From positions 23,203 through 87,202 of the forward strand of contig PWYW01000056.1 of the NCBI GenBank assembly GCA_003567685.1: a stretch of 64,000 nucleotides of DNA, in the 5' to 3' direction. Positions within the stretch are counted from its first letter, which is position 1. Each line of letters begins with the position of its first letter. This document shows positions 1 through 6,938 of the stretch, one piece after another. Both the position numbers and the translations under genes were made by a program. The stretch is from Gammaproteobacteria bacterium. GTDB taxonomy: Bacteria > Pseudomonadota > Gammaproteobacteria > Xanthomonadales > Wenzhouxiangellaceae. The notes beneath the pieces are model-generated. The model was not told the DNA's origin. It did not search any database and saw only the letters and a program-made list of their open reading frames with translations.

Positions 1-1
1 G

Positions 2-76
2 GCATCCAGCCAGGCCGATGAGTGGATCCAGCTTTGCGTCTCGGTCGCCGAAAGCGACCTGCAGCTCGATCTTTGA
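2..76 (+). CDS. C-terminal end of a probable 2Fe-2S ferredoxin-domain protein (partial)
   Basis: Only the last 24 codons are inside the window; the reading frame is open from base 2 to a TGA at 74-76. The tail (WIQLCVSVAESDLQLDL) resembles the end of plant-type 2Fe-2S ferredoxin domains found at the C-terminus of ferredoxin reductases, where a late Cys ligand is followed by a short beta strand ending in a D-L-type motif. Reductases of that type commonly precede membrane desaturases such as the gene 29 bp downstream and would supply its electrons. This assignment is inference from a very short segment; the gene could be something else. Confidence 0.42.
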   Translation, partial: ASSQADEWIQLCVSVAESDLQLDL

Positions 77-105
77 CCGCCCCCTTATTTCCGAGGACTT
101 TCCAG

Positions 106-1203
106 ATGGCCGAAAAAGCCCAGCTTGACCCGCAACAACTCGATGATCTGGCGCGCGAACTTGATGCCCTGCGCACTGAGGTCACTGCTGACCTCGGCCA
201 GCGCGATGCCGACCATATCCGGCGGATGGTCCGTCGCGCCCAAGGCAGCGCCGTGGCCGGTCGAGGCCTGCTGATGTTCGGCTTCGGCCCGATCAGCTGG
301 GCGGTTGGCGTGCTGGCCCTGGCCCACGCCAAGATCCTGGAAAACATGGAAATCGGGCATAACGTGATGCACGGCCAGTACGACTGGATGAATGACCCGA
401 CATTGAATTCCAAAACCTACGACTGGGATATCGTCTGCGCCCGCGAGCACTGGATTCATTCGCACAATGTCGAACACCACGACCACACCAACATTCTCGG
501 CAAGGACCATGACTACGGCTACGGCATGCTCAGGCTCACCCCGGAGCAGCGCTGGCGCCCGTCTGCCCTGCTCCAACCGTTCTGGTACCTGTTGCTGGCC
601 CTCAACTTTCAGTGGGGCGTGGCCATTCACGACATCAAGCTGGGTCGATTCTTCAAGGGCCGGATGAGCCGCCAGGAACTCAAGCAGCGCTCGCGCCCCT
701 TCCTGCGCAAGGCCGGCAAGCAATTGTTCAAGGACTACGTGTTCTTCCCCGCCCTGGCCTTCTGGCAGTGGCCGCGGGTACTGCTGGGCAACCTGTGCGC
801 CAACCTGATTCGCAACCTGTGGACCAACGCGATCATTTTCTGCGGCCATTTCACCGAGGACGCGCAAACCTTCAGCCTGCGCGAAACCCGCGACGAAAGC
901 CGTGGCCACTGGTATCTGCGCCAGATTCAGGGTTCGAGCAACCTGGAAGGCGGACGCTGGTTCCACGTGTTGAGTGGCCATTTAAGCCATCAGATCGAGC
1001 ACCATCTTTTCCCGGACATGCCGGCACCCCGCCTGGCCGAAATCGCGCCGCGCGTGCGCGAAATCTGCCAGCGCTATGGCATTCACTACAACAGCGCCGG
1101 CTTCTGGGCCCAGTACCGCACGGTACTCAAACGCATCTTCGTTCACGCCCTGCCCACCCGGGCGCATCGCAGCCGTGCGCTGCCAGAACCCGACCAGGGA
1201 TGA
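106..1203 (+). CDS. Membrane fatty-acid desaturase
   Basis: Di-iron membrane desaturase that introduces a double bond into acyl chains (lipid- or CoA-linked). The three histidine boxes are visible: HNVMH near residue 85, HNVEHH near 120 and HQIEHH near 297; the Q in the third box is typical of the DesA3/linoleoyl-type and front-end branch. Hydrophobic segments surround residues 65-80 and 165-185, with others between boxes two and three. The start at 106 is chosen because a GAGGA Shine-Dalgarno lies at 93-97; an upstream in-frame ATG at 22 would add a poorly conserved basic leader. Length is 365 aa, normal for the family. The preceding partial gene may encode its redox partner. Exact regiospecificity cannot be read from sequence. 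Confidence 0.9.
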   Translation: MAEKAQLDPQQLDDLARELDALRTEVTADLGQRDADHIRRMVRRAQGSAVAGRGLLMFGFGPISWAVGVLALAHAKILENMEIGHNVMHGQYDWMNDPTLNSKTYDWDIVCAREHWIHSHNVEHHDHTNILGKDHDYGYGMLRLTPEQRWRPSALLQPFWYLLLALNFQWGVAIHDIKLGRFFKGRMSRQELKQRSRPFLRKAGKQLFKDYVFFPALAFWQWPRVLLGNLCANLIRNLWTNAIIFCGHFTEDAQTFSLRETRDESRGHWYLRQIQGSSNLEGGRWFHVLSGHLSHQIEHHLFPDMPAPRLAEIAPRVREICQRYGIHYNSAGFWAQYRTVLKRIFVHALPTRAHRSRALPEPDQG

Positions 1204-1240
1204 AGCGCTGACGGCGTAGCGAATCGGTATACTGGTAGTC

Positions 1241-1519
1241 AAGGAACCTCTGAACAATTCTGCGTGGAGCGCGTTTCAGTCGGAAAAGTCGCAGATCGTG
1301 TGGTGCGACGCGAGTGACAGTAGCCGTCGCTACGGCCGAGTGGCGCAACGCACGAGATGCGGCTTTTCCGGCGAAACCCCTATGGGACGGGCCTCTGCGG
1401 GGTCTCCGCCTCGTTTGGACTCGCTCCTACAAGAATGACCAAACCACGCTCGCCCAAGCCGAGCCGGAGCCTCCCGCAGAGACCCGTCGCGCCCACGCAT
1501 AATTGTTCAGAGGTTCCTT
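1241..1519. mobile_element. MITE-like element with about 32-bp terminal inverted repeats
   Basis: The ends are perfect inverted copies over 19 bp (1241-1259, AAGGAACCTCTGAACAATT; and 1501-1519). The match continues inward to about 1273 and 1488 with one mismatch and one indel. A second, inner inverted pair lies at about 1384-1402 and 1471-1489 (GACGGGCCTCTGCGGGG-like arms), so the whole 279 bp could fold as nested hairpins. It also contains a GGACTCGCTCCTACAAG stretch at about 1417-1433 that looks like the REP-type repeats of Pseudomonas/Xanthomonas relatives. No credible coding sequence is inside. A target-site duplication is not clear (flanks TCAA and TTAA at best). It ends 29 bp before nudC, so it occupies that gene's promoter region. 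Confidence 0.75.
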
Positions 1520-1548
1520 AAGCAACTTGACCGCCAGGACACTGCGTC

Positions 1549-2526
1549 ATGGGATCCGACCGCCAGAGCGACCGCGAACGCGCCATTCAATACGCCAACG
1601 CCCGGCTGGACCGGGCTGCCGACCGGCGTGATGACGCCATCTGGCTAAAAGACGCCTGGCAGTCCGGCGAGGCCGGCATCGTGGCCGTTTGGGAGGAACA
1701 GCACTTGCTGACGATCACGGGCAGCGGGCCCGTTGAAGCCGTCCGCCTGAGCTTGAGCACTTCCTTGCAAGTCTCTCTGGACCAGGCGATTTTTCTTGGC
1801 CTCGAGGCTGACAGTCGGCCGCTGTTTGCCGTCGAGCTGGCGGCGCACGAGGCGCAACGTCTGGCCCAGACCGAAGGCGCCGAGTTTGCCGACCTGCGCC
1901 GTTACGGCCCGCTGTTGAGCCCGCCGGATGCGGGCATCCTGGCCTATGCCAGGGCCATGTTGAACTGGCACCGCAACCATCAGTACTGCGGGCGCTGCGG
2001 ATCACCAACGGCCAGCGAACAGGCTGGCCACCGACGACGCTGCCAGAACACGGCCTGCGGGCAGGTGACCTTCCCACGAACCGACCCGGCCATCATCGTG
2101 CTGGTCGAACACCCCGGCAACGACGGCAAGCCGCCACGATGCCTGCTGGGTCGTTCGCCGCGCTGGCCGGCCGGCACGTATTCCACGCTGGCCGGCTTCG
2201 TCGAACCCGGCGAGAGCCTGGAAAACGCCGTGCGCCGGGAAGTTCGTGAAGAGGCCGGCATCCGGGTTGGCGAGGTTCGCTACCTGGCCTCGCAGCCCTG
2301 GCCCTTCCCCGGCTCGCTGATGCTCGGCTTCCAGGCCCAGGCCCTTGACGAAGACATCCAACGGCTGGACGACGAACTGGAGGATGCCCGCTGGTTCGGC
2401 CTCGACGAACTTGCCCAGGCCGGCGAATGGGACGATGGCAGCCCGCTTTGCCTGCCCCGCCGAGACTCGATTGCGCGCTTTCTGATCGAGCAGTGGCGAA
2501 CACAGCACGATCAGCGCCGTCGCTGA
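1549..2526 (+). CDS. nudC: NAD(H) pyrophosphatase / RNA deNADding enzyme NudC
   Basis: Nudix hydrolase that splits NADH to NMNH and AMP and, in the studied family members, removes NAD caps from RNA 5' ends. It has an N-terminal domain, a zinc ribbon with Cys147, Cys150, Cys165 and Cys170, then the Nudix box at about 216-238 (GFVEPGES...REVREEAGI, matching GX5EX7REUXEEXGU). SQPWPFPGSLM just after the box is the NudC subfamily signature that distinguishes it from other Nudix proteins. Length of 325 aa is a little longer than E. coli NudC (257). The MITE-like element directly upstream leaves only 29 bp before the ATG, with no strong Shine-Dalgarno. Confidence 0.93.
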   Translation: MGSDRQSDRERAIQYANARLDRAADRRDDAIWLKDAWQSGEAGIVAVWEEQHLLTITGSGPVEAVRLSLSTSLQVSLDQAIFLGLEADSRPLFAVELAAHEAQRLAQTEGAEFADLRRYGPLLSPPDAGILAYARAMLNWHRNHQYCGRCGSPTASEQAGHRRRCQNTACGQVTFPRTDPAIIVLVEHPGNDGKPPRCLLGRSPRWPAGTYSTLAGFVEPGESLENAVRREVREEAGIRVGEVRYLASQPWPFPGSLMLGFQAQALDEDIQRLDDELEDARWFGLDELAQAGEWDDGSPLCLPRRDSIARFLIEQWRTQHDQRRR

Positions 2527-2590
2527 AAACGACGTTTCAAGGGAGAGCGAATATGCGACACTTCCCGACGGTATTCCACCGCCAGCTGCC

Positions 2591-3844
2591 ATGACCGAGC
2601 CCACCGCACCGCCGCCGCAGGGTGATCCACCACAACCCTATGAATCCAGTCGCTACGGCGCGCTGGTACTCAACTTGGGGCGAGCGCTATTGCATGTGGG
2701 CTCGCCGGCTCATCGGCTGGAGTCGGCCATGCAGATCATGGCCGACCGGCTTGGGCTGCGCGCCGAATTCTTTTCCACGCCGACCGCCCTGGTTGTCTCG
2801 CTGGGTGACGGCTCGAAACAGCAAACCTTTCTGGCCCGCTCGGACCCCGGCAGTGCCAACCTGTCGAAACTGGCCGATTTGACCGACGTGATGGACGAAC
2901 TGGCCGCAGGCACGATTGATCCCGAGGAGGCCGATGAACGCGTCCGTGCCATCGACGCGGCCCCGGCACGCTATGGTCCCGGCCTGGAGCTGCTGGGCTT
3001 CGTGGCCCTGGCGCTCGGCGTATCGCACCTGATTGGCGGTGGCCTGAGAGAAACCCTGCTGGCGGGTGTGCTTGGCGTCATCACCGGGCTCACCGTTCTG
3101 TGGCTGCGCCGGCATGCCGACCAATCGCGATTGATTACGCCCATTGCGGCCGCGGTGATCAGTTTTGCAGGCACGCTGTGGTGCGGTTTTGATCCGCAGA
3201 CTGCCCTGATGCCTGCTGTCATTGCCGCCATGGTCGCTTTGCTACCGGGCATGGACATGACCACGGCCAGCCGAGAACTGGCGACTGGCCACCTTGTATC
3301 CGGCGCATCGCGAATGGCCTTCGCGATGATGGTTTTCGCGCTGCTGGCCTTTGGCCTGGTTACGGGAAGCGTACTCGGTCAGGCCCTGATCGGATCGGTG
3401 GAGGCCGTCAATCCGTCACCCAGGCCCGACTGGTTACCGCCCATTTCGGTTGTCGTCGCCTCACTCGGCTTGATGCTGCTGAATCAGGCGCAACAACGCG
3501 ATTGGATCTGGATACTCTTCGCCTGCGTGGTTGCCTGGGCTGGAGCCAGCCTGGGAAGTTGGCTGGGTGCCCCCGTGATTGGCGCGTTCATTGGCGCGCT
3601 GGCCGTTGGCCTCACCGGCAACCTGTTCGTTCACTTCACCGGACGACCCGGCTCGATCCTGCACATTCCAGGCCTGATTCTGCTGGTCCCGGGCTCAATC
3701 GGCCTGCGTTCGCTGACCGCCCTGCTGGGCGATGACGTTCTGTCCGGCATCGAAACCGCCATGCTGGCCGGAATCATTGCGGTGGCGCTGGCGACCGGCA
3801 TGATCCTGGCCAGCATCCTGATGCCGCCGAAAAACAAGCTGTGA
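2591..3844 (+). CDS. ThrE-type threonine/serine exporter family protein
   Basis: Inner-membrane protein of the ThrE family (DUF1212-type domain), 417 aa. The N-terminal soluble domain contains the family pattern around residues 20-70 (GSPAHRLESAM, FFSTPTALVVS), followed by about ten hydrophobic helices. The second half carries the ThrE_2-like region (GRPGSILHIPGLILLVPGS, near 350-370), so both halves are fused in one polypeptide as in Corynebacterium ThrE. In characterised members the role is proton-driven export of threonine and serine; the substrate here is inferred. The start is the first ATG after nudC, 64 bp downstream. Repeats of heptamer type follow the stop directly. Confidence 0.85.
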   Translation: MTEPTAPPPQGDPPQPYESSRYGALVLNLGRALLHVGSPAHRLESAMQIMADRLGLRAEFFSTPTALVVSLGDGSKQQTFLARSDPGSANLSKLADLTDVMDELAAGTIDPEEADERVRAIDAAPARYGPGLELLGFVALALGVSHLIGGGLRETLLAGVLGVITGLTVLWLRRHADQSRLITPIAAAVISFAGTLWCGFDPQTALMPAVIAAMVALLPGMDMTTASRELATGHLVSGASRMAFAMMVFALLAFGLVTGSVLGQALIGSVEAVNPSPRPDWLPPISVVVASLGLMLLNQAQQRDWIWILFACVVAWAGASLGSWLGAPVIGAFIGALAVGLTGNLFVHFTGRPGSILHIPGLILLVPGSIGLRSLTALLGDDVLSGIETAMLAGIIAVALATGMILASILMPPKNKL

Positions 3845-3849
3845 GGCGA

Positions 3850-3875
3850 TGAAAGGTAAAAGGTGAGAGGTAAAA
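3850..3875 (+). repeat. Heptamer repeat arm, TRARAGG phase (block A)
   Basis: Four consecutive degenerate heptamers (TGAAAGG, TAAAAGG, TGAGAGG, TAAAA) begin 5 bp after the ThrE stop. They are complementary and in phase with block B 41 bp downstream, so the two could form a long hairpin in RNA or single-stranded DNA. Confidence 0.75.
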
Positions 3876-3916
3876 TCGCCGGGTGCCGCCTGTCGCTTCC
3901 GGGCGCAGACTGCTAA

Positions 3917-3960
3917 CCTTTTACCTATCACCATTCACCTTTCACCTTTCAAATTTCACC
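3917..3960 (-). repeat. Heptamer repeat arm, CCTTTYA phase (block B)
   Basis: Six heptamer units (CCTTTTA, CCTATCA, CCATTCA, CCTTTCA, CCTTTCA, then a degenerate one) run right up to the start codon of the next gene and occupy its ribosome-binding region; no standard Shine-Dalgarno is seen there. They are the inverted counterpart of blocks A and C. Confidence 0.75.
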
Positions 3961-4233
3961 ATGCCCATCGATATCCGCAAAGAACACAACAAGAGCCTCG
4001 AAGAGGCGCAACAAATTGCCGACAACCTGGCCCAGGATCTGGCCGACAAGTTCAGCATCGACTATGGCTGGGAGGGCGATACGCTGGTGTTCCGGCGCAT
4101 GGGTGTGAGTGGCGAGATCGACGTGGACGAGCAGGTCGTTCACGTCAAGGCCCGGCTCGGTTTTTTCCTCTCCTACCTTGAGCCGGCGGTCGAGAAGGAA
4201 ATTCATCGTTATCTGGACGAGCATTTTGTTTGA
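3961..4233 (+). CDS. Polyhydroxyalkanoic acid system family protein
   Basis: A 90-aa protein of the PHA_gran_rgn family (TIGR02610/PF09650 type), recognised by the N-terminal EEAQQIADNLAQDLADKF helix, the central YGWEGDTLVFRRMGVSGEI strands and the closing basic/acidic helix (VEKEIHRYLDEHF). Members are often coded near polyhydroxyalkanoate genes, but their molecular role is unknown. The ATG at 3961 is chosen because homology starts there; upstream in-frame codons (from 3883) are translated heptamer repeat and look non-coding. The acetoacetyl-CoA-forming thiolase downstream could feed PHA synthesis, but no PHA synthase is in the window. Confidence 0.82.
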   Translation: MPIDIRKEHNKSLEEAQQIADNLAQDLADKFSIDYGWEGDTLVFRRMGVSGEIDVDEQVVHVKARLGFFLSYLEPAVEKEIHRYLDEHFV

Positions 4234-4236
4234 GGC

Positions 4237-4266
4237 GGTGAAAAGGAAAAGGTAAAAGGTAAATGG
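4237..4266 (+). repeat. Heptamer repeat arm, GGTRAAA phase (block C)
   Basis: Four degenerate heptamers (GGTGAAA, AGGAAAA, GGTAAAA, GGTAAAT) begin 3 bp after the stop of the small PHA-system gene. They are oriented as an inverted partner of block B, so that gene is bracketed by complementary arms. The rest of the gap to the thiolase (4267-4357) has no recognisable signal apart from a GAGG ribosome site at 4348-4351. Confidence 0.7.
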
Positions 4267-4357
4267 TCCGGGCGCTCTCGGGTCGTTATCCAAAGGCTGG
4301 GGGCGATCTGCGATAATGGGAAAATAATTTGTCTTCTTCCATGAATCGAGGTGCGCC

Positions 4358-5527
4358 ATGTCCGACTCCGTTGTTATTGTTTCCGCTCGCCGCACGGCAA
4401 TTGGCTCTTTCCAGGGGCAGTTCAGCGCTCTGAAGTCGCCGGAGCTGGGCAGCGCGGCCATTCGCGCGGCGGTCAGCGATGCCGGCATCGACGGCTCGGA
4501 TGTCACCGAGGTCATCATGGGCTGCGTGCTGCCGGCCGGCGTTGGTCAGGCACCAGCGCGCCAGGCCGCACTCGGCGCGGACCTGCCGGTCAGCGCTCAC
4601 TGCACCACCATCAACAAGGTTTGCGGTTCGGGCATGAAGGCCGTGATGCAGGCCGCCGATGCCATTCGTGCCGGCTCGGCCAAGGTGGTGGTTGCAGGCG
4701 GCATGGAATCGATGACCAAGGCACCCTACCTGGTCGACCGCGGCCTGCGCATGGGCCACGTCCAGGCCACCGACCACATGTTCTTCGATGGCCTGCAGAA
4801 CCCCTACGATGGACAACTGATGGGCCCGCTGGGCGAGATGTGCGCCAGCAAATACCACTTCAGCCGCGAAGACCAGGACGCTTTCTCAAAAGCCTCGGTC
4901 GAGCGTGCCAATGCGGCCCTCGCCGAGGGCCGCTTCGAGGCGGAAATCGCGCCGGTCACGATCAAGAGCCGCCGCGGCGAGCAAGTCGTCGCCACCGACG
5001 AAGAGCCGCCGCGCTGCAACATCGAGAAGATGCCCGGCCTGCGACCAGCCTTTGCCAAGGACGGCACGATTACGGCCGCCAGCTCGTCGAAAATCTCCGA
5101 TGGCGCGGCCGCGATGGTGCTGATGAGCGAAGCCGATGCCGAGGCGCACGGCAGCCAGCCGCTGGCCCGCCTGGTTGCCCAGGCCAGCCACGCCCAGGAG
5201 CCCGAGTGGTTCACCACCGCGCCGGTTGGCGCCATGCAAAAAGTGCTCGACCAGGCCGGCTGGAGCGTGGCCGATGTCGACCTGTTCGAAATCAACGAGG
5301 CCTTCGCCGTGGTCACCATGGCCGCGATGAAGGATCTGGACATCCCGCATGACAAGGTCAACGTCAACGGCGGTGCCTGTGCGCTGGGTCACCCGATTGG
5401 TGCCAGCGGGGCTCGCATCCTGGTCACCCTGATCCACGCTCTCAAGGCGCGTGGCCTGAAACGTGGCGTTGCCTCGCTGTGCATCGGCGGCGGCGAAGCC
5501 ACGGCCGTGGCCGTCGAACTGCTCTGA
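4358..5527 (+). CDS. Acetyl-CoA C-acyltransferase (thiolase)
   Basis: Thiolase that condenses two acetyl-CoA or cleaves 3-ketoacyl-CoA. The acylated nucleophile is Cys89 in NKVCGSGMK; the general-base His lies in ALGHPIGASGAR near residue 350 and the second catalytic Cys in CIGGGEA near 379. The 389-aa length matches biosynthetic-type (acetoacetyl-CoA) thiolases, but 3-ketoacyl specificity cannot be excluded. It is followed after 5 bp by HMG-CoA lyase, which makes acetoacetate and acetyl-CoA, and further on by an HSD10-like dehydrogenase; together they suggest leucine/isoleucine or ketone-body metabolism rather than only PHA synthesis. A GAGG ribosome site sits 6 bp before the ATG. Confidence 0.93.
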   Translation: MSDSVVIVSARRTAIGSFQGQFSALKSPELGSAAIRAAVSDAGIDGSDVTEVIMGCVLPAGVGQAPARQAALGADLPVSAHCTTINKVCGSGMKAVMQAADAIRAGSAKVVVAGGMESMTKAPYLVDRGLRMGHVQATDHMFFDGLQNPYDGQLMGPLGEMCASKYHFSREDQDAFSKASVERANAALAEGRFEAEIAPVTIKSRRGEQVVATDEEPPRCNIEKMPGLRPAFAKDGTITAASSSKISDGAAAMVLMSEADAEAHGSQPLARLVAQASHAQEPEWFTTAPVGAMQKVLDQAGWSVADVDLFEINEAFAVVTMAAMKDLDIPHDKVNVNGGACALGHPIGASGARILVTLIHALKARGLKRGVASLCIGGGEATAVAVELL

Positions 5528-5532
5528 CCGTC

Positions 5533-6429
5533 ATGTCGTCAGACCGGGTCAGGATTGTTGAGGTTGGCCCGCGGGACGGCCTGCAGAACGAACCCTATAC
5601 CATCCCGACGCCGGTCAAGATCGAACTGATCGACCGGCTGTCGGCGACGGGCTTGAGCGTAGTGGAGGCGACCAGCTTTGTTGCCGCCCCGGCCATTCCA
5701 CAGCTGGCCGATGCCGAGGATGTCTTCACGGGCATCAAGCCCCTGGACGAGGTTCAGTACCCCGTGCTGGTGCCCAACATCAAGGGCTACCTGCGCGCCC
5801 GTCAGGTTGGTGCCAGTCACATTGCGGTGTTCACCGCCGCCTCCGAGGCCTTCAACCGGCGCAACATCAACTGCTCGATCGCCGAATCGCTGGAGCGCTT
5901 TGCGCCGGTGATGGAAGCGGCCACTGCCGACGGCGTCACCGTGCGCGGCTACGTGTCGACGGTGCTGGGCTGTCCTTACCAGGGCGAGGTTGACGTGGCC
6001 GAGGTGGTGCGCGTGGCCCGGGCCCTGTTCGAGGCCGGCTGCGCGGAAATCTCCCTGGGCGACACGATTGGTGTCGGCACGCCGCGCAAGGCCCGGCAGA
6101 TGCTTGAAGCCGTGGCTGAGGTCATCCCGATGGACCGGCTGGCCGTGCATTTCCACGATACCTACGGCCAGGCATTGTCAAACATCTACGCCTGCATGGA
6201 GGCCGGCGTACGAGTAATTGACAGCTCGGTGGCCGGCCTGGGTGGTTGCCCCTACGCGCGCGGCGCCACCGGCAACGTAGCGACCGAAGACGTGCTGTAC
6301 ATGCTCAACGGGCTGGGCGTGGAAACCGGCGTTGACCTGGAAGCCATGGCCCGCGTCGGCGACTGGATAGCCGGCGAACTCGGCCGCCCCCGCTCCCGCA
6401 CCGGCCAGGCCCTGCTCAAACGAAGCTGA
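5533..6429 (+). CDS. Hydroxymethylglutaryl-CoA lyase
   Basis: TIM-barrel lyase of the DRE-TIM family that splits HMG-CoA into acetoacetate and acetyl-CoA, the last step of leucine breakdown. Visible signatures are VGPRDGLQNE near the N-terminus (metal and substrate binding), ISLGDTIGVGTP, the metal-binding HFHDTYGQA, and GLGGCPYA with the catalytic-loop cysteine near residue 240. The 298-aa length is standard. The start ATG at 5533, only 5 bp after the thiolase stop, is chosen because family homology begins there; the longer in-frame extension overlaps the thiolase. Tight spacing implies one transcript with the thiolase. Confidence 0.95.
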   Translation: MSSDRVRIVEVGPRDGLQNEPYTIPTPVKIELIDRLSATGLSVVEATSFVAAPAIPQLADAEDVFTGIKPLDEVQYPVLVPNIKGYLRARQVGASHIAVFTAASEAFNRRNINCSIAESLERFAPVMEAATADGVTVRGYVSTVLGCPYQGEVDVAEVVRVARALFEAGCAEISLGDTIGVGTPRKARQMLEAVAEVIPMDRLAVHFHDTYGQALSNIYACMEAGVRVIDSSVAGLGGCPYARGATGNVATEDVLYMLNGLGVETGVDLEAMARVGDWIAGELGRPRSRTGQALLKRS

Positions 6430-6437
6430 ACAAGCGG

Positions 6438-6472
6438 CTAACCGCAAAGACGCAAAGGGCGCCAAGAAAAGG
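6438..6472 (+). repeat. CGCAAAG-type hairpin repeat, left arm
   Basis: The sequence from CTAACCGCAAAGACGCAAAG onward contains two to three degenerate copies of CGCAAAG. It is the inverted partner of 6881-6913; the GxxExxY gene lies between the two arms. The same arm type, without cargo, occurs at 8118-8205. Confidence 0.8.
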
Positions 6473-6481
6473 CTTTCAAGA

Positions 6482-6877
6482 ATGGCGGATGATTCACGAT
6501 TAAGCTCGGAAAGAACGGCCGCCGATCTGGTTGACAGTGCCGTCAAAGTGCACCGGGCGCTCGGTCCGGGACTGCTCGAATCTGCTTACCAGGGCTGCCT
6601 GGCTCACGAAATGACCGAGCGAGGCTACTCGGTTCAAACCGAGATAATCCTTCCGGTCGACTATGAAGGCATCCAGATTGACCGGGGATACCGAATTGAT
6701 ATGTTGGTCAACGATCACCTGATCGTCGAAAACAAATCGGTTTCTGCTCTGACAGATGTGCATAAAGCACAGGTTATTACGTACCTCAAGCTCTCAGGCC
6801 TTCAACTTGGATTTTTGATCAACTGGAACGTTACTTTAATCAAACACGGAATCCAGCGAGTCGCGAACGCTCTTTAA
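6482..6877 (+). CDS. GxxExxY protein
   Basis: A 131-aa member of the GxxExxY family (TIGR04256 type). The naming motif is seen as GPGLLESAY near residues 28-36. The core YRIDMLVNDHLIVENKS, followed by a Q...YLKLSG helix, looks like a reduced PD-(D/E)XK nuclease-type fold with D and E-x-K residues; this is family knowledge plus pattern reading, and no activity is established. Homologues have a scattered, single-gene distribution. Here the gene sits exactly in the loop of an inverted repeat and lies between HMG-CoA lyase and the dehydrogenase, interrupting what would otherwise be a continuous catabolic operon. Its codon use is less GC-rich than its neighbours (for example in the stretch 6660-6870), which suggests recent arrival. 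Confidence 0.88.
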   Translation: MADDSRLSSERTAADLVDSAVKVHRALGPGLLESAYQGCLAHEMTERGYSVQTEIILPVDYEGIQIDRGYRIDMLVNDHLIVENKSVSALTDVHKAQVITYLKLSGLQLGFLINWNVTLIKHGIQRVANAL

Positions 6878-6880
6878 TAC

Positions 6881-6913
6881 TTTCCTTTGCGCCCTTCGCG
6901 TCTTTGCGGTTAG
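6881..6913 (-). repeat. CGCAAAG-type hairpin repeat, right arm
   Basis: Its reverse complement reads CTAACCGCAAAGACGCGAAG and onward, matching the left arm at 6438-6472 over about 33 bp with few differences. It ends 25 bp before the dehydrogenase start, whose AAGAGGA ribosome site follows directly. Confidence 0.8.
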
Positions 6914-6938
6914 TGAATCTTTCAAGAGGAATAGTCAA

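Noticed and set aside
85..981. Long open frame antisense to the desaturase
   Set aside because: It mirrors the codon bias of a GC-rich gene with clear catalytic motifs on the other strand; no family pattern.
1314..1502. 62-codon open frame inside the MITE-like element
   Set aside because: It spans inverted repeats, has no ribosome site and no protein-like pattern.
3850..4266. CRISPR-like interpretation of the short repeats
   Set aside because: Units are 7 bp, adjacent and degenerate, with no spacers and no cas genes.
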